A stretch of 7,080 nucleotides of DNA, taken from the NCBI GenBank assembly GCA_024763495.1, contig JANTFJ010000127.1, positions 1 through 7,080 of the forward strand, read 5' to 3'. Positions within the stretch are counted from its first letter, which is position 1, and each line of letters opens with the position of its first letter. Below the pieces are notes generated by a model. That model was given only the letters and a program-made list of their open reading frames with translations. It did not search any database and was not told the DNA's origin. Shown here in pieces: positions 1 to 6,902 of the stretch. The translations under genes and the position numbers were made by a program. Source of the stretch: Desulfobulbaceae bacterium. Its GTDB lineage: Bacteria > Desulfobacterota > Desulfobulbia > Desulfobulbales > SURF-16.

Positions 1-90
1 TTGGCCGGAATCTATAGACATTAAGCAGCTTTCTGGATCGGAGTCTCGTTCCTCGCTTACCTCCGGCCAACTACATGCCGGAATGACGTG
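1..90. repeat. Degenerate REP-like inverted-repeat element
   Basis: A perfect 9-bp inverted repeat (TTGGCCGGA at 1-9, TCCGGCCAA at 62-70) encloses 52 nt. A second, competing hairpin pairs TCCGGC (62-67) with GCCGGA (77-82) over a 9-nt loop. The stretch runs from CTGGATC (about 34-40) to GCCGGAATGACG (77-88), which resembles the dispersed intergenic 'CTGGATTCC...GGAATGACG' REP-like family seen in many proteobacteria; the resemblance is from memory, not a search. One frame (2-91) stays open through it, as is common for such repeats, but it has no start or ribosome site. The left edge is cut by the window, so the element may extend further. Confidence 0.5.
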
Positions 91-112
91 ATATAAAATG
101 ACGTGATATAAA
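83..112. repeat. Tandem duplication of a 15-bp unit
   Basis: The unit ATGACGTGATATAAA occurs twice in perfect tandem (83-97 and 98-112). The first copy begins inside the GGAATGACG end of the REP-like element, so the duplication includes that element's terminus. Two identical copies suggest a recent slippage or an end-duplication event. No function can be assigned. Confidence 0.85.
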
Positions 113-252
113 TTGTCCAGATTTTAGCAGACCTACGGTTGGGTGCCACCACAATATATGAAGAAGTTACAAAAAATTAAAACAAAAAATTGTTTAGACA
201 ATGGCCGTAAGCGCCTAATGATTGCAAATATCAGTATTTGTATCTGGTTACC

Positions 253-280
253 TTTTCAGTAGCCCTTTGAGGGGTATAAA
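253..280 (+). promoter_or_regulatory. guaB: Possible sigma-70-type promoter for guaB
   Basis: TTTTCA (253-258, four of six matches to TTGACA) is separated by 16 nt from TATAAA (275-280, five of six matches to TATAAT). Initiation would fall near 287, giving a leader of about 50 nt before the guaB ATG. The -10 box is good and the -35 is mediocre, so this is a visual candidate only; the AT-rich stretch further upstream could host other promoters. Confidence 0.3.
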
Positions 281-326
281 TAACATGAAAATTAATTTTA
301 AGGGACTAAATTTTGATTTGTATGCC

Positions 327-332
327 AAGGAG
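327..332 (+). promoter_or_regulatory. guaB: guaB ribosome-binding site
   Basis: AAGGAG lies 5 nt before the ATG at 338, a strong Shine-Dalgarno match at close spacing. It supports the start chosen for guaB, and contrasts with the weak or absent sites in front of guaA and the NYN gene. Confidence 0.8.
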
Positions 333-337
333 TTGCA

Positions 338-1798
338 ATGTTATCCGATAAAATAGAAACCGCTTATACCTTTGATGATTTGCTGTTGGTGCCGGCATCT
401 TCCTCCGTCCTACCTGCTCAGGTAAATCTTTCCACCAGACTTACCAGGAGAATTTCTCTTAATATTCCTCTGGTAAGTGCGGCCATGGATACGGTAACTG
501 AGCATCGCACCGCCATTGCTCTGGCCCGGGAGGGAGGGTTGGGTATTATTCATAAAAATATGGATATTTCCGATCAGGTAAACCAGGTTTTGAAGGTAAA
601 GAAATCTGAATCAGGGATGATTGTTGATCCGGTTACTGTTGAAGAAGATCAGACCGTAGGTGATGTTAAAAATATTATGCGGAATTACCGTATTTCCGGG
701 GTGCCGGTACTGCGGAGGGGAAAGCTGGTGGGGATTGTCACTAATCGTGATCTTCGCTTTGTCTCGGATCGTGATTTGCTGGTTAGAGAAGTAATGACCA
801 GTAAGAATCTGGTTACTGCCAGGGCTGGAATTACCTTGGAACAGTCCAAGGCCAAACTTCACGAGCACCGGATTGAAAAGCTGCTGGTGGTTGATGATAA
901 TGGTGAATTGCAGGGACTTATTACCATTAAAGATCTGGAGAAAATAAAAAAATATCCCCAGGCTGCCAAGGATTCCCTCGGCAGGCTTCGGGTTGGTGCA
1001 GCTATTGGCGTTGGCTCAAGTTTAGGTGATGTTGAGCAATTGGTCGAGGCTGGAGTAGATGTTATCGGTCTTGATTCAGCCCATGGTCATTCGCGTAATG
1101 TGTTAAATACCCTGCGCATGGTTAAAGATGCCTTTCCCGAGTTACAGGTTATTGCCGGTAATGTTGCTACTGCCGAAGGAACCGAGGATTTGATCAGGGC
1201 TGGGGCTGATTGCGTCAAAGTCGGGGTTGGGCCGGGTTCGATCTGTACCACCCGGATTGTTGCCGGTGTCGGAGTGCCCCAGATGACTGCTATTTTTAAC
1301 TGCGCTGCAGTGGCGGCAAAGCATGATGTGCCTATTCTGGCAGATGGCGGTATCAAGCATTCCGGTGATATTTCCAAGGCCATCGGTATTGGCGCTCACG
1401 CGGTTATGGTTGGCGGCCTGTTTGCCGGTACCGATGAAACTCCAGGTGAGACATTTCTATACCAGGGGCGGACATATAAGGGATATCGGGGTATGGGTTC
1501 CCTGGGAGCCATGAAAAAGGGCAGCAGTGACCGCTATTTTCAGGAAGATATTGACAGCGCCGCCAAGCTGGTTCCGGAAGGTATTGAAGGTAAGGTGCCT
1601 TATCGTGGGCCGTTGTCAGCTATTGTTTACCAGTTGATTGGCGGGTTGCGCTCAGGTATGGGGTATCTTGGTGCCGCCAATATTGAAGAATTGCGGAAAA
1701 AGGCAAGATTTGTCAAGATCAGTCCGGCCGGCCTCAAGGAAAGTCATGTTCATGACGTAATTATTACCAAGGAAGCGCCCAATTATCGATTAGGATAA
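338..1798 (+). CDS. guaB: IMP dehydrogenase (IMPDH)
   Basis: Cytosolic enzyme that oxidises IMP to XMP with NAD+, the first committed step to guanine nucleotides. The 486 residues match the usual bacterial length and the protein looks complete. The N-terminus has the family signature TFDDLLLVP (11-19). A tandem CBS (Bateman) module spans about 93-205, inserted in the TIM barrel. In the barrel, DSAHGHS (246-252) lies in the NAD/IMP region, GPGSICTTR (298-306) carries catalytic Cys303 and the K+-site loop, [11 protein letters not shown] (382-392) contributes to the active-site flap region, and Arg399-Tyr400 (SSDRY) is the catalytic dyad. [11 protein letters not shown] (414-424) and the conserved C-terminal ESHVHD follow. 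The start is supported by AAGGAG 5 nt upstream. In the family the CBS pair binds adenine and guanine nucleotides and tunes activity. The next gene on the same strand, guaA, uses its product. No key residue is missing. Confidence 0.98.
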   Translation: MLSDKIETAYTFDDLLLVPASSSVLPAQVNLSTRLTRRISLNIPLVSAAMDTVTEHRTAIALAREGGLGIIHKNMDISDQVNQVLKVKKSESGMIVDPVTVEEDQTVGDVKNIMRNYRISGVPVLRRGKLVGIVTNRDLRFVSDRDLLVREVMTSKNLVTARAGITLEQSKAKLHEHRIEKLLVVDDNGELQGLITIKDLEKIKKYPQAAKDSLGRLRVGAAIGVGSSLGDVEQLVEAGVDVIGLDSAHGHSRNVLNTLRMVKDAFPELQVIAGNVATAEGTEDLIRAGADCVKVGVGPGSICTTRIVAGVGVPQMTAIFNCAAVAAKHDVPILADGGIKHSGDISKAIGIGAHAVMVGGLFAGTDETPGETFLYQGRTYKGYRGMGSLGAMKKGSSDRYFQEDIDSAAKLVPEGIEGKVPYRGPLSAIVYQLIGGLRSGMGYLGAANIEELRKKARFVKISPAGLKESHVHDVIITKEAPNYRLG

Positions 1799-1842
1799 GG
1801 TTTGGGGCAAATATCCTGAACTCATAATATAGAACCTGGAAA

Positions 1843-1860
1843 GTAACTACTCACGGGGTA
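1843..1860 (+). repeat. Solitary GTAAC half-site
   Basis: GTAACTACTCACGGGGTA matches the left end of the E1 hairpin (GTAACTGTTTACAGGGTA, 1890-1907) at 14 of 18 positions, 47 bp upstream of it and in direct orientation. It has no inverted partner nearby, so it looks like a separate end-motif or the remnant of another copy. A comparable solitary site sits upstream of E2 at 6865. Confidence 0.6.
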
Positions 1861-1889
1861 AGTGCCGGAACGTCGCAAACCCTTTAATT

Positions 1890-1999
1890 GTAACTGTTTA
1901 CAGGGTACCGTAGATTTTAGTGGCCAGTCAGGTGCCGCGTATATGTCATACGTAAGCCGGGCTGGACGCTAAAATATACGGTGCCCGGTGAGCAGTTAC
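1890..1999 (+). repeat. E1: 110-nt long-hairpin element between guaB and guaA
   Basis: Positions 1890-1933 pair with 1956-1999 in strict register (coordinates sum to 3889). Of 44 positions 40 pair, 6 of them as G-U on the + strand, and the only mismatches are four G-A oppositions (1902/1987, 1913/1976, 1923/1966, 1930/1959). A second short stem, CGTAT 1938-1942 with ATACG 1948-1952 over loop ATGTC, caps it. The element begins and ends with GTAAC/GTTAC. No U-tract follows on either strand, so it does not look like an intrinsic terminator. Its 3' base ends 14 nt before the guaA ATG, so any guaB-guaA read-through transcript carries this hairpin as the guaA leader. A homologous inverted copy (E2) lies after the last gene. 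It is either a MITE/REP-type mobile element or a structured RNA; the sequence alone does not decide. Confidence 0.85.
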
Positions 2000-2013
2000 C
2001 ATGGAAAAAATAA

Positions 2014-3564
2014 ATGACTACACAACAGGAAAAAATATTAATTCTTGATTTCGGTTCCCAGACTACCCAGCTCATTGCCCGGCGAATCAGGGAACAGAAG
2101 GTTTATTGCGAAATCCATCCATACACCATGGAGTTGGAGAAAATAAGAGATATGGCGCCCATGGGCATTATAATGTCCGGAGGCCCGGCCAGTGTTTATG
2201 ATAAGGATGCTCCTATCAGCGATAAGGGGATTTTCGGGCTTGATATTCCAGTGCTGGGTATCTGTTATGGGGCTCAACTCATGACCAGCCAACTTGGTGG
2301 CAGGGTGGAACGGGCCGAAAAAAGAGAATTCGGTAAGGCGGAACTGGAAATAGTTTATCGGGGTGGAGTGTTTGCCGGTATGGAAAGCGGTGGTCACCGT
2401 TATCAGGTCTGGATGAGTCATGGAGACCGTATTGAAAATATTCCGCCTGATTTTACTGTATCAGCCCGGAGTGAGCATTCTCCCTATGCTGCCATCCGCC
2501 ATACAAAAAAACCTTTTGTCGGGGTTCAGTTCCATCCCGAGGTGGCTCATACGCTTATTGGCACGGATGTTTTGAGAAATTTTATTTTCGGCATCTGTAA
2601 TTGTAAGCCGACCTGGACAATGCATTCCTTCATCGAAACTACGGTGGAGGCTATCCAGGCCAGGGTGGGCGAGAAACAGGTGATCTGCGCCTTATCCGGC
2701 GGGGTTGATTCCTCGGTTACTGCTGCCCTGGTGCATCGGGCCATTGGTGATCAGCTTACCTGTATTTATGTCAATAATGGCCTGATGCGAACCGGGGAGT
2801 CGGAAAGCATCCTCCAGTTTTTCAAGGAAAAAAGCCGTCTTAATGTTATTGACGTTAATGCCGAGAATTATTTTCTGGAACGGCTTGCCGGGGTTATTGA
2901 TCCCGAAAAAAAGAGAAAAATAATTGGGCATGGTTTTATAAATATTTTTGAACAGGAGGCCGGTAAACTGGGTGACGTCAAATACCTGGCTCAGGGTACT
3001 CTTTATCCCGATGTTATAGAATCAGTATCGTTCCGGGGCGGGGCTGTGATAAAATCTCATCATAATGTCGGCGGGTTGCCGGAGGTTATGAAGCTTGATC
3101 TTATCGAACCGTTGCGGGAGCTTTTTAAGGACGAGGTCAGGGAGTTGGGGCTTGAGCTTGGTCTGCCTGAAGAGGCTGTTTTTCGCCAACCCTTTCCTGG
3201 TCCCGGCCTGGGCATCAGGATCATGGGGGAGATTAACGGAGAAAGGTTACAGGTGCTGCGTCAGGCGGATGTTATTGTCCTGGAAGAGATGAAGTCAGCT
3301 GGGTATTACCGCAAGGTCTGGCAGTCATTTGCCGTATTGCTGCCCATTCAGACAGTCGGGGTCATGGGGGATGAGCGAACCTATGAAAATGTTATTGCCC
3401 TGCGCTCGGTTAACAGTGTTGATGCCATGACTGCTGACTGGTCAAAGCTGCCCTATGATCTTCTGGGTAGGATTTCCAATCGGATAATTAATGAGGTGCG
3501 GGGGGTGAACCGGGTGGTTTTTGATATTTCATCCAAGCCGCCAAGTACCATTGAATGGGAGTAG
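2014..3564 (+). CDS. guaA: GMP synthase (glutamine-hydrolysing)
   Basis: Cytosolic amidotransferase that makes GMP from XMP, ATP and glutamine, the step after GuaB. The 516 residues are full length for bacterial two-domain GuaA. The class-I glutaminase domain spans about 7-195, with Cys84 in GICYGAQ and His174/Glu176 in QFHPEV completing the triad. The ATP-pyrophosphatase domain follows with P-loop SGGVDSS (228-234), substrate-region motif [10 protein letters not shown] (347-356), the C-terminal dimerisation segment with [12 protein letters not shown] (391-402), and the conserved end KPPSTIEWE. The start is forced: an in-frame TAA (2011-2013) abuts the ATG, and the glutaminase motif DFGSQ begins at residue 12. 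The ribosome site is weak (GGA 2003-2005, then an A-run), and the E1 hairpin ends 14 nt before the ATG, so translation may be modulated by that structure. No promoter of its own is obvious; co-transcription with guaB is likely. Confidence 0.98.
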   Translation: MTTQQEKILILDFGSQTTQLIARRIREQKVYCEIHPYTMELEKIRDMAPMGIIMSGGPASVYDKDAPISDKGIFGLDIPVLGICYGAQLMTSQLGGRVERAEKREFGKAELEIVYRGGVFAGMESGGHRYQVWMSHGDRIENIPPDFTVSARSEHSPYAAIRHTKKPFVGVQFHPEVAHTLIGTDVLRNFIFGICNCKPTWTMHSFIETTVEAIQARVGEKQVICALSGGVDSSVTAALVHRAIGDQLTCIYVNNGLMRTGESESILQFFKEKSRLNVIDVNAENYFLERLAGVIDPEKKRKIIGHGFINIFEQEAGKLGDVKYLAQGTLYPDVIESVSFRGGAVIKSHHNVGGLPEVMKLDLIEPLRELFKDEVRELGLELGLPEEAVFRQPFPGPGLGIRIMGEINGERLQVLRQADVIVLEEMKSAGYYRKVWQSFAVLLPIQTVGVMGDERTYENVIALRSVNSVDAMTADWSKLPYDLLGRISNRIINEVRGVNRVVFDISSKPPSTIEWE

Positions 3565-3590
3565 AACTTTTTACTTAACTACTTAAAAAT

Positions 3591-4370
3591 ATGTTAAAAA
3601 CAGGAATATATGTTGACGCGGAGAATATCCGTTTATCAGGTGGTTACGGCATGCGTTATGACGTGCTGGTTGATCTGGCCAACAGTAATAATTCAATTAT
3701 GCTGCGGGCTAATTCATACCTGGCCGAAGATCGGGAGCAGACAGCTCATGATCCTGACTATCGGGAGAAGCTCTATAACTACCATAATATTTTAAGGAAA
3801 TGCGGTTTTAAGATAATTAAAAAATACGTTAAGCGTTTTACTGATGCTGATGGTGTTGTTACCACGAAAGCAAACGCGGATATGGATCTGGCCATTGACG
3901 CCCTTCTTCAGTCCCGTAATCTTGATCGAATAATCCTGCTTACCGGTGATGGTGATTTTCTCAGGTTGGTAACTGCCCTGCAGAACAAGGGTTGTCGTGT
4001 CGAGATTATTGCTTTTAAAAATGTCAGCTGGCAATTGCGGGAAGAAGCTGATCTTTTCATATCAGGTTTTCTGGTTCCCGGGCTGCTGCCGATAAACGGA
4101 GAACCGGAAGGAGAGATATGGCACCGGGGAATTGTGGTTAATTACAACCATAGCCGTGGTTTTGGTTTTATTCAATATCATCAGTTAAACCGGAATGGCC
4201 TGATTCCTGAGACTATTTTCTTTCACTGTTCAAAATCCAGTGTGGAAAATCCGGCAATGGTCTTTACTAATTCCCAGAATATTTTTGAATTTCAAATTTC
4301 AGCTACCCCCAAAGACCCGGATCGACCGGAAGCAATAAATATCAGATTATTGCAGATGGATGATTTGTAG
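3591..4370 (+). CDS. NYN (PIN-like nuclease) domain protein with C-terminal cold-shock-like domain
   Basis: Two-domain protein of 259 residues, predicted soluble. The N-terminal NYN/DUF88 (LabA-like) domain (about 3-165) shows the PIN-like acidic set: YVDAEN (7-12, Asp9), ADMDLAID (96-103, Asp97/Asp99/Asp103) and TGDGDF (118-123, Asp120/Asp122), followed by the usual 'nKGcrVeiiaf' strand. Residues about 176-255 look like a cold-shock OB-fold: RGIVVNYN, an RNP1-like RGFGFI (189-194), an RNP2-like IFFHCS (209-214) and the 'FEF...PEAINIRLL' ending. NYN proteins are predicted or shown metal-dependent RNases, so RNA binding plus cleavage is the likely activity; the target is unknown. The start is fixed by an in-frame TAA at 3576-3578 and by the catalytic motif at residue 9, yet no Shine-Dalgarno is visible in the 26 nt after guaA. 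Co-transcription with guaA is likely. Confidence is high for NYN and good for the CSD. Confidence 0.85.
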   Translation: MLKTGIYVDAENIRLSGGYGMRYDVLVDLANSNNSIMLRANSYLAEDREQTAHDPDYREKLYNYHNILRKCGFKIIKKYVKRFTDADGVVTTKANADMDLAIDALLQSRNLDRIILLTGDGDFLRLVTALQNKGCRVEIIAFKNVSWQLREEADLFISGFLVPGLLPINGEPEGEIWHRGIVVNYNHSRGFGFIQYHQLNRNGLIPETIFFHCSKSSVENPAMVFTNSQNIFEFQISATPKDPDRPEAINIRLLQMDDL

Positions 4371-4417
4371 AGTCGAAAACACCTCTTATCTTTACTAATT
4401 TGTTTTTGAGTGAGCCC

Positions 4418-4422
4418 TAAGG
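4418..4422 (+). promoter_or_regulatory. Ribosome-binding site of the histidine kinase gene
   Basis: TAAGG stands 8 nt before the ATG at 4431, an acceptable Shine-Dalgarno at normal spacing. It favours this ATG over the in-frame ATG at codon 12, which lacks a comparable site. The 60-bp gap before the gene has no terminator-like hairpin and no convincing promoter, so read-through from guaA and the NYN gene cannot be excluded. Confidence 0.5.
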
Positions 4423-4430
4423 TTGATTAA

Positions 4431-5696
4431 ATGAATGCCCTTGAAATAGTTTCTTCCTATGAAATGAATGATTCGCAAAAGGCCGTTGATTTACTGAAGG
4501 CCATTCTACGAATTTCGGAAATTATTAATAACAGCAGGTTAAGTTATGATAAACGGATTAATCGGGTTCTGAAAATTGTTCTTGATTACATGGGGGTCGA
4601 ACAGGGTTCTATTATGGTACTGGAGCGGGGAAAACTGGTAGTCAGGGCCGCCGGTCGACCGGAACTTATTGGTTTGCGGCAGCCGGTTAATGATGACACT
4701 GTGGCCGGCTGGGTGGCAAATAACCGGGAACCCCTGTTTGTTGCTGATATTTCCCGGGATGGGCGGTTTAAAAAAAGAGAAGATCGTTACAAGAAAAATT
4801 CTCTGCTCTCTGTACCGGTTATGCATGGCAGCAGGTTAATCGGTGTTTTTAATGTTACGGATAAGGCTGGTAACACGGATCTTTTACAAGAGGATATAGG
4901 TTATCTTCTCCAGTTCAGCAGCACCATTATCTGGTCACTGGTACAGCAGAAACTTCATAGTGAGGTGAAAAAGCAGCGAGCCACCCTGAAGAAAAGAAAC
5001 AGGGAGCTCAGGCGGCAGGAGGAATTGCGGGCTCAGCTATCCAGGCTGTTGATTCATGATCTTAAAGCCCCTTTGTCTGAAGTTGTTGCCAATCTTGATA
5101 TCCTTTCCTATACCGTTTCCGGAGAAAATCGGGAATTTCTCGAGGGTGCCCAGATGGGATGTGATCGGGCCGTACGGATGGTTTCCAACCTGGTTGGTAT
5201 TGATAAAATTGAAGCGTCCGGCCTGACTTTGCTGCGTGAGGAAGTAAGTTCCCAGGAATTACTGAGGGAATCGTTATCTGCGGTAAGCGGCATGGCCAGA
5301 ATGAAGGGAGTTGCGTTAGTTGATGAAAGCCGGAAGACAGGCTTGATTAATATTGATAGAACAATGATTCTTCGGGTGTTGCAGAATTTGTTGATGAACG
5401 CTTTGGCAAATTCTGAGCCGGGAACTGTAATAAGGGTGGGCAGTATTCTTGATTCGAGCGGCAAAAAGATAGAATTTTATGTTGCTGATCAGGGAGAAGG
5501 TATTCCGATCGATAAACAGAAGGTTATTTTTGATAAATACGCCAGAGTCAGCGGTAAGCAAGATTCTCTGGTCGGCAGCGGACTTGGACTTTATTTCTGT
5601 AAACTGGCGGTTGAACAGCATCGTGGCATGATTGGAGTAGACAGCACTCCGGGCCAGGGCAGTCGTTTCTTTTTCTTATTACCGCTCAGGTGTTGA
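4431..5696 (+). CDS. Soluble GAF-domain sensor histidine kinase
   Basis: Cytosolic sensor kinase of 421 residues with no membrane segment or signal peptide. A helical N-terminus leads into a GAF domain (about 40-172) with typical elements VEQGSIMVLERGKL, DDTVAGWVANN and SLLSVPVMHGSRLIGVFNV. A charged coiled-coil linker (about 172-204) carries the signal to a HisKA domain with the H-box RLLIHDLKAP, phospho-acceptor His209. The HATPase_c domain has the N-box NLLMNA (Asn319/Asn323), G1 DQGEGIP (353-359), an F-box near VIFDKY (366-371) and G2 GSGLGLYFCK (382-391). All ATP-binding motifs are intact, so it should be active. The GAF ligand cannot be read from the sequence; no haem or bilin signature was recognised. 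Its stop is 1 nt from the response regulator start, so the two are presumably a cognate, co-translated pair. Confidence 0.93.
   Translation: MNALEIVSSYEMNDSQKAVDLLKAILRISEIINNSRLSYDKRINRVLKIVLDYMGVEQGSIMVLERGKLVVRAAGRPELIGLRQPVNDDTVAGWVANNREPLFVADISRDGRFKKREDRYKKNSLLSVPVMHGSRLIGVFNVTDKAGNTDLLQEDIGYLLQFSSTIIWSLVQQKLHSEVKKQRATLKKRNRELRRQEELRAQLSRLLIHDLKAPLSEVVANLDILSYTVSGENREFLEGAQMGCDRAVRMVSNLVGIDKIEASGLTLLREEVSSQELLRESLSAVSGMARMKGVALVDESRKTGLINIDRTMILRVLQNLLMNALANSEPGTVIRVGSILDSSGKKIEFYVADQGEGIPIDKQKVIFDKYARVSGKQDSLVGSGLGLYFCKLAVEQHRGMIGVDSTPGQGSRFFFLLPLRC
5688..5692 (+). promoter_or_regulatory. Response regulator ribosome-binding site inside the kinase gene end
   Basis: AGGTG lies in the last codons of the kinase gene, 5 nt before the regulator ATG at 5698. 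The stop/start arrangement TGATATG leaves one base between the genes, which is typical of translational coupling and of matched kinase:regulator stoichiometry. Confidence 0.6.
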
Positions 5697-5697
5697 T

Positions 5698-6858
5698 ATG
5701 AAACCGAAGTCACCCAGGGAAATGGCCTTTCTTATTGTTGATGATATGGACAATATGCGTCGTTCCATCAAGTCTATGTTGAAATTAATTAATTACGGCA
5801 GGGACTTTTATGAAGCAGGTAATGGCCGGGATGCCTGGAAATTTTTAACGAATAATCCTGATAAAATTGATTTTATTATCTGCGATTATGCCATGCCCTA
5901 TATGACAGGTACGGAACTATTATATAGAATCAGGCTTGACAGGCTTTTACGCGATATTCCTTTCATGATGATTACCGCTGAGGCAAACATGGAAATTGTC
6001 GCTGAGGCGGCTGAGCAGGATGTCGATGGATATCTGACCAAGCCTTTTGTGACCGCCTCTCTTGAGTATAAAATTGATGAACTGTTAAAAAAGGTTTTTA
6101 ATCCTGATCCTTTTATCAGGCACTTGCGGGCCGCACGGGATTTTGAGGAAAATGGTGATATAGCAAACGCCATTAAGGAGGCCAGGCTGGCCTTGAATGA
6201 AAATGAACGGTCATCCCGGCCTTATCGGGAACTGGGACGGTTGTTTTTTAAAGCAGGTAAGATAAAAGATAGTTTAACTTTCTTTACCAGGGCTACGGAA
6301 ATAAATCGTCTTGATGTAAGTTCTTATCAATATCTTGGCCAGATTTATTACAGGCAGAATAAGCTGGATAAGGCAATTAATTATTTTTCCAAGGCTATGG
6401 AGATCAGCCCCAGGGATTCGGGCCGAGCCCTTAAATTTGCCGGTCTGCTGATTAAAAAGAAGAAGATTGCCGAAGCCGAAAAAGTGCTGAGACTGCTTTT
6501 GAAACATAACAGCAAGACAGAAGTTCAGGAAGAGATTGTCGTGATGGCAGCCCGTAACGATATGTTAGATCTGGCGGTCAGGTGTTTACGAATCATGATA
6601 AAAGAAGATCCTGAAAGAGAGATCCTCCATAAAAAACTTGGAGTTGTGCTGTGGAAAAAGGGTGAATTTAATGAAGCATCTATCCATCTTGAAAAAGCAG
6701 CGGAACGCTTGGAAGATGATATTGATTTAATAATTATTCTGGCCCAGACTTATCTGGAAATGGGGATGAAAATCAGGGCTGATAAATGGGCCGGTAAAGC
6801 TCGCCGCCTGGCTCCGGATAATAAGAAAGCCAAGCGGATAATGGACAAATGCCTTTAA
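5698..6858 (+). CDS. Response regulator: CheY-like receiver fused to TPR repeats
   Basis: Cytosolic regulator of 386 residues. The receiver domain (about 9-132) has every key residue: the acidic pair Asp15/Asp16 (IVDD), phospho-acceptor Asp63 (CDYAMP), Thr93 (ITA) and Lys115 (TKPF). From about 142 to 374 runs a helical solenoid of roughly six or seven tetratricopeptide repeats; clear units include YRELGRLFFKAGKIKDSLTF, YQYLGQIYYRQNKLDKAINY and HKKLGVVLWKKGEFNEASIH, each followed by the A...P-type turn. There is no DNA-binding, GGDEF, EAL or other enzymatic output, so phosphorylation most likely changes protein-protein contacts. Position 1 nt after the histidine kinase marks that kinase as its probable partner. 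The C-terminus (IMDKCL) seems natural, ending at TAA. CheY-TPR proteins occur in several bacterial groups with varied or unknown roles, so the target pathway is not assignable. Confidence 0.93.
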   Translation: MKPKSPREMAFLIVDDMDNMRRSIKSMLKLINYGRDFYEAGNGRDAWKFLTNNPDKIDFIICDYAMPYMTGTELLYRIRLDRLLRDIPFMMITAEANMEIVAEAAEQDVDGYLTKPFVTASLEYKIDELLKKVFNPDPFIRHLRAARDFEENGDIANAIKEARLALNENERSSRPYRELGRLFFKAGKIKDSLTFFTRATEINRLDVSSYQYLGQIYYRQNKLDKAINYFSKAMEISPRDSGRALKFAGLLIKKKKIAEAEKVLRLLLKHNSKTEVQEEIVVMAARNDMLDLAVRCLRIMIKEDPEREILHKKLGVVLWKKGEFNEASIHLEKAAERLEDDIDLIIILAQTYLEMGMKIRADKWAGKARRLAPDNKKAKRIMDKCL

Positions 6859-6864
6859 ATGGGG

Positions 6865-6880
6865 GTAACCGTTCACCGGG
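6865..6880 (+). repeat. Solitary GTAAC half-site after the response regulator
   Basis: GTAACCGTTCACCGGG begins 7 nt after the response regulator stop codon and matches the start of E2 (GTAACTGCTCACAGGG, 6903-6918) at 13 of 16 positions, 38 bp away and in direct orientation. The arrangement repeats that at 1843/1890. It has no inverted partner within the window. Confidence 0.6.
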
Positions 6881-6902
6881 GGGCTGCTTGTTTACTTATA
6901 AC

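Larger units (their letters stand above)
113..337 (+). other. AT-rich non-coding leader upstream of guaB
   Basis: No convincing gene lies in this 225-bp stretch. It is AT-rich, with A-tracts around 170-190 and a small 5-bp hairpin (ATTGT 189-193 with ACAAT 198-202, loop TTAG). No purine-riboswitch core or other known riboswitch was recognised. A 23-codon ORF (ATG at 285, stop TAG 354-356) overlaps the guaB start out of frame but has no good ribosome site. The region most likely carries the guaB promoter and 5' untranslated leader. Confidence 0.5.

Noticed and set aside
2..91. An open frame entering from the window edge, ending in TGA at 89-91, considered as the tail of an upstream gene
   Set aside because: It coincides with the inverted-repeat element, and its translation (rich in Ser and Gly) looks like read-through of a REP-like repeat rather than a protein C-terminus.
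203..217. GGCCGTAAGCGCCTA upstream of guaB as another GTAAC-type half-site
   Set aside because: It shares only GTAAGCGC with the weak site at 6992 and lacks the TCAC...GGG part of the motif; too short to separate from chance.
113..337. A purine (guanine) riboswitch upstream of guaB
   Set aside because: No three-way-junction core or conserved loop motifs of purine riboswitches could be found; the region is mostly low-complexity AT-rich sequence.
285..356. A 23-codon ORF overlapping the guaB start, considered as a leader peptide
   Set aside because: It lacks a well-spaced ribosome site, has no run of regulatory codons, and is easily explained by chance in AT-rich leader sequence.
1087..1383. 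A 98-codon open frame on the minus strand inside guaB
   Set aside because: It lies wholly antisense to conserved IMPDH motifs, has no ribosome site or recognisable domain, and is a shadow of the guaB reading frame. The other antisense frames were rejected for the same reason.
1890..1999. E1 as a Rho-independent terminator of guaB
   Set aside because: The stem is far too long and AT-mixed for a typical intrinsic terminator, and no U-tract follows it on either strand.
2001..2048. A 15-codon ORF starting in ACCATGG just before guaA, considered as a regulatory uORF
   Set aside because: The hairpin ends two bases before it, leaving no ribosome site of its own. It is mentioned under the guaA start finding but not called as a gene.
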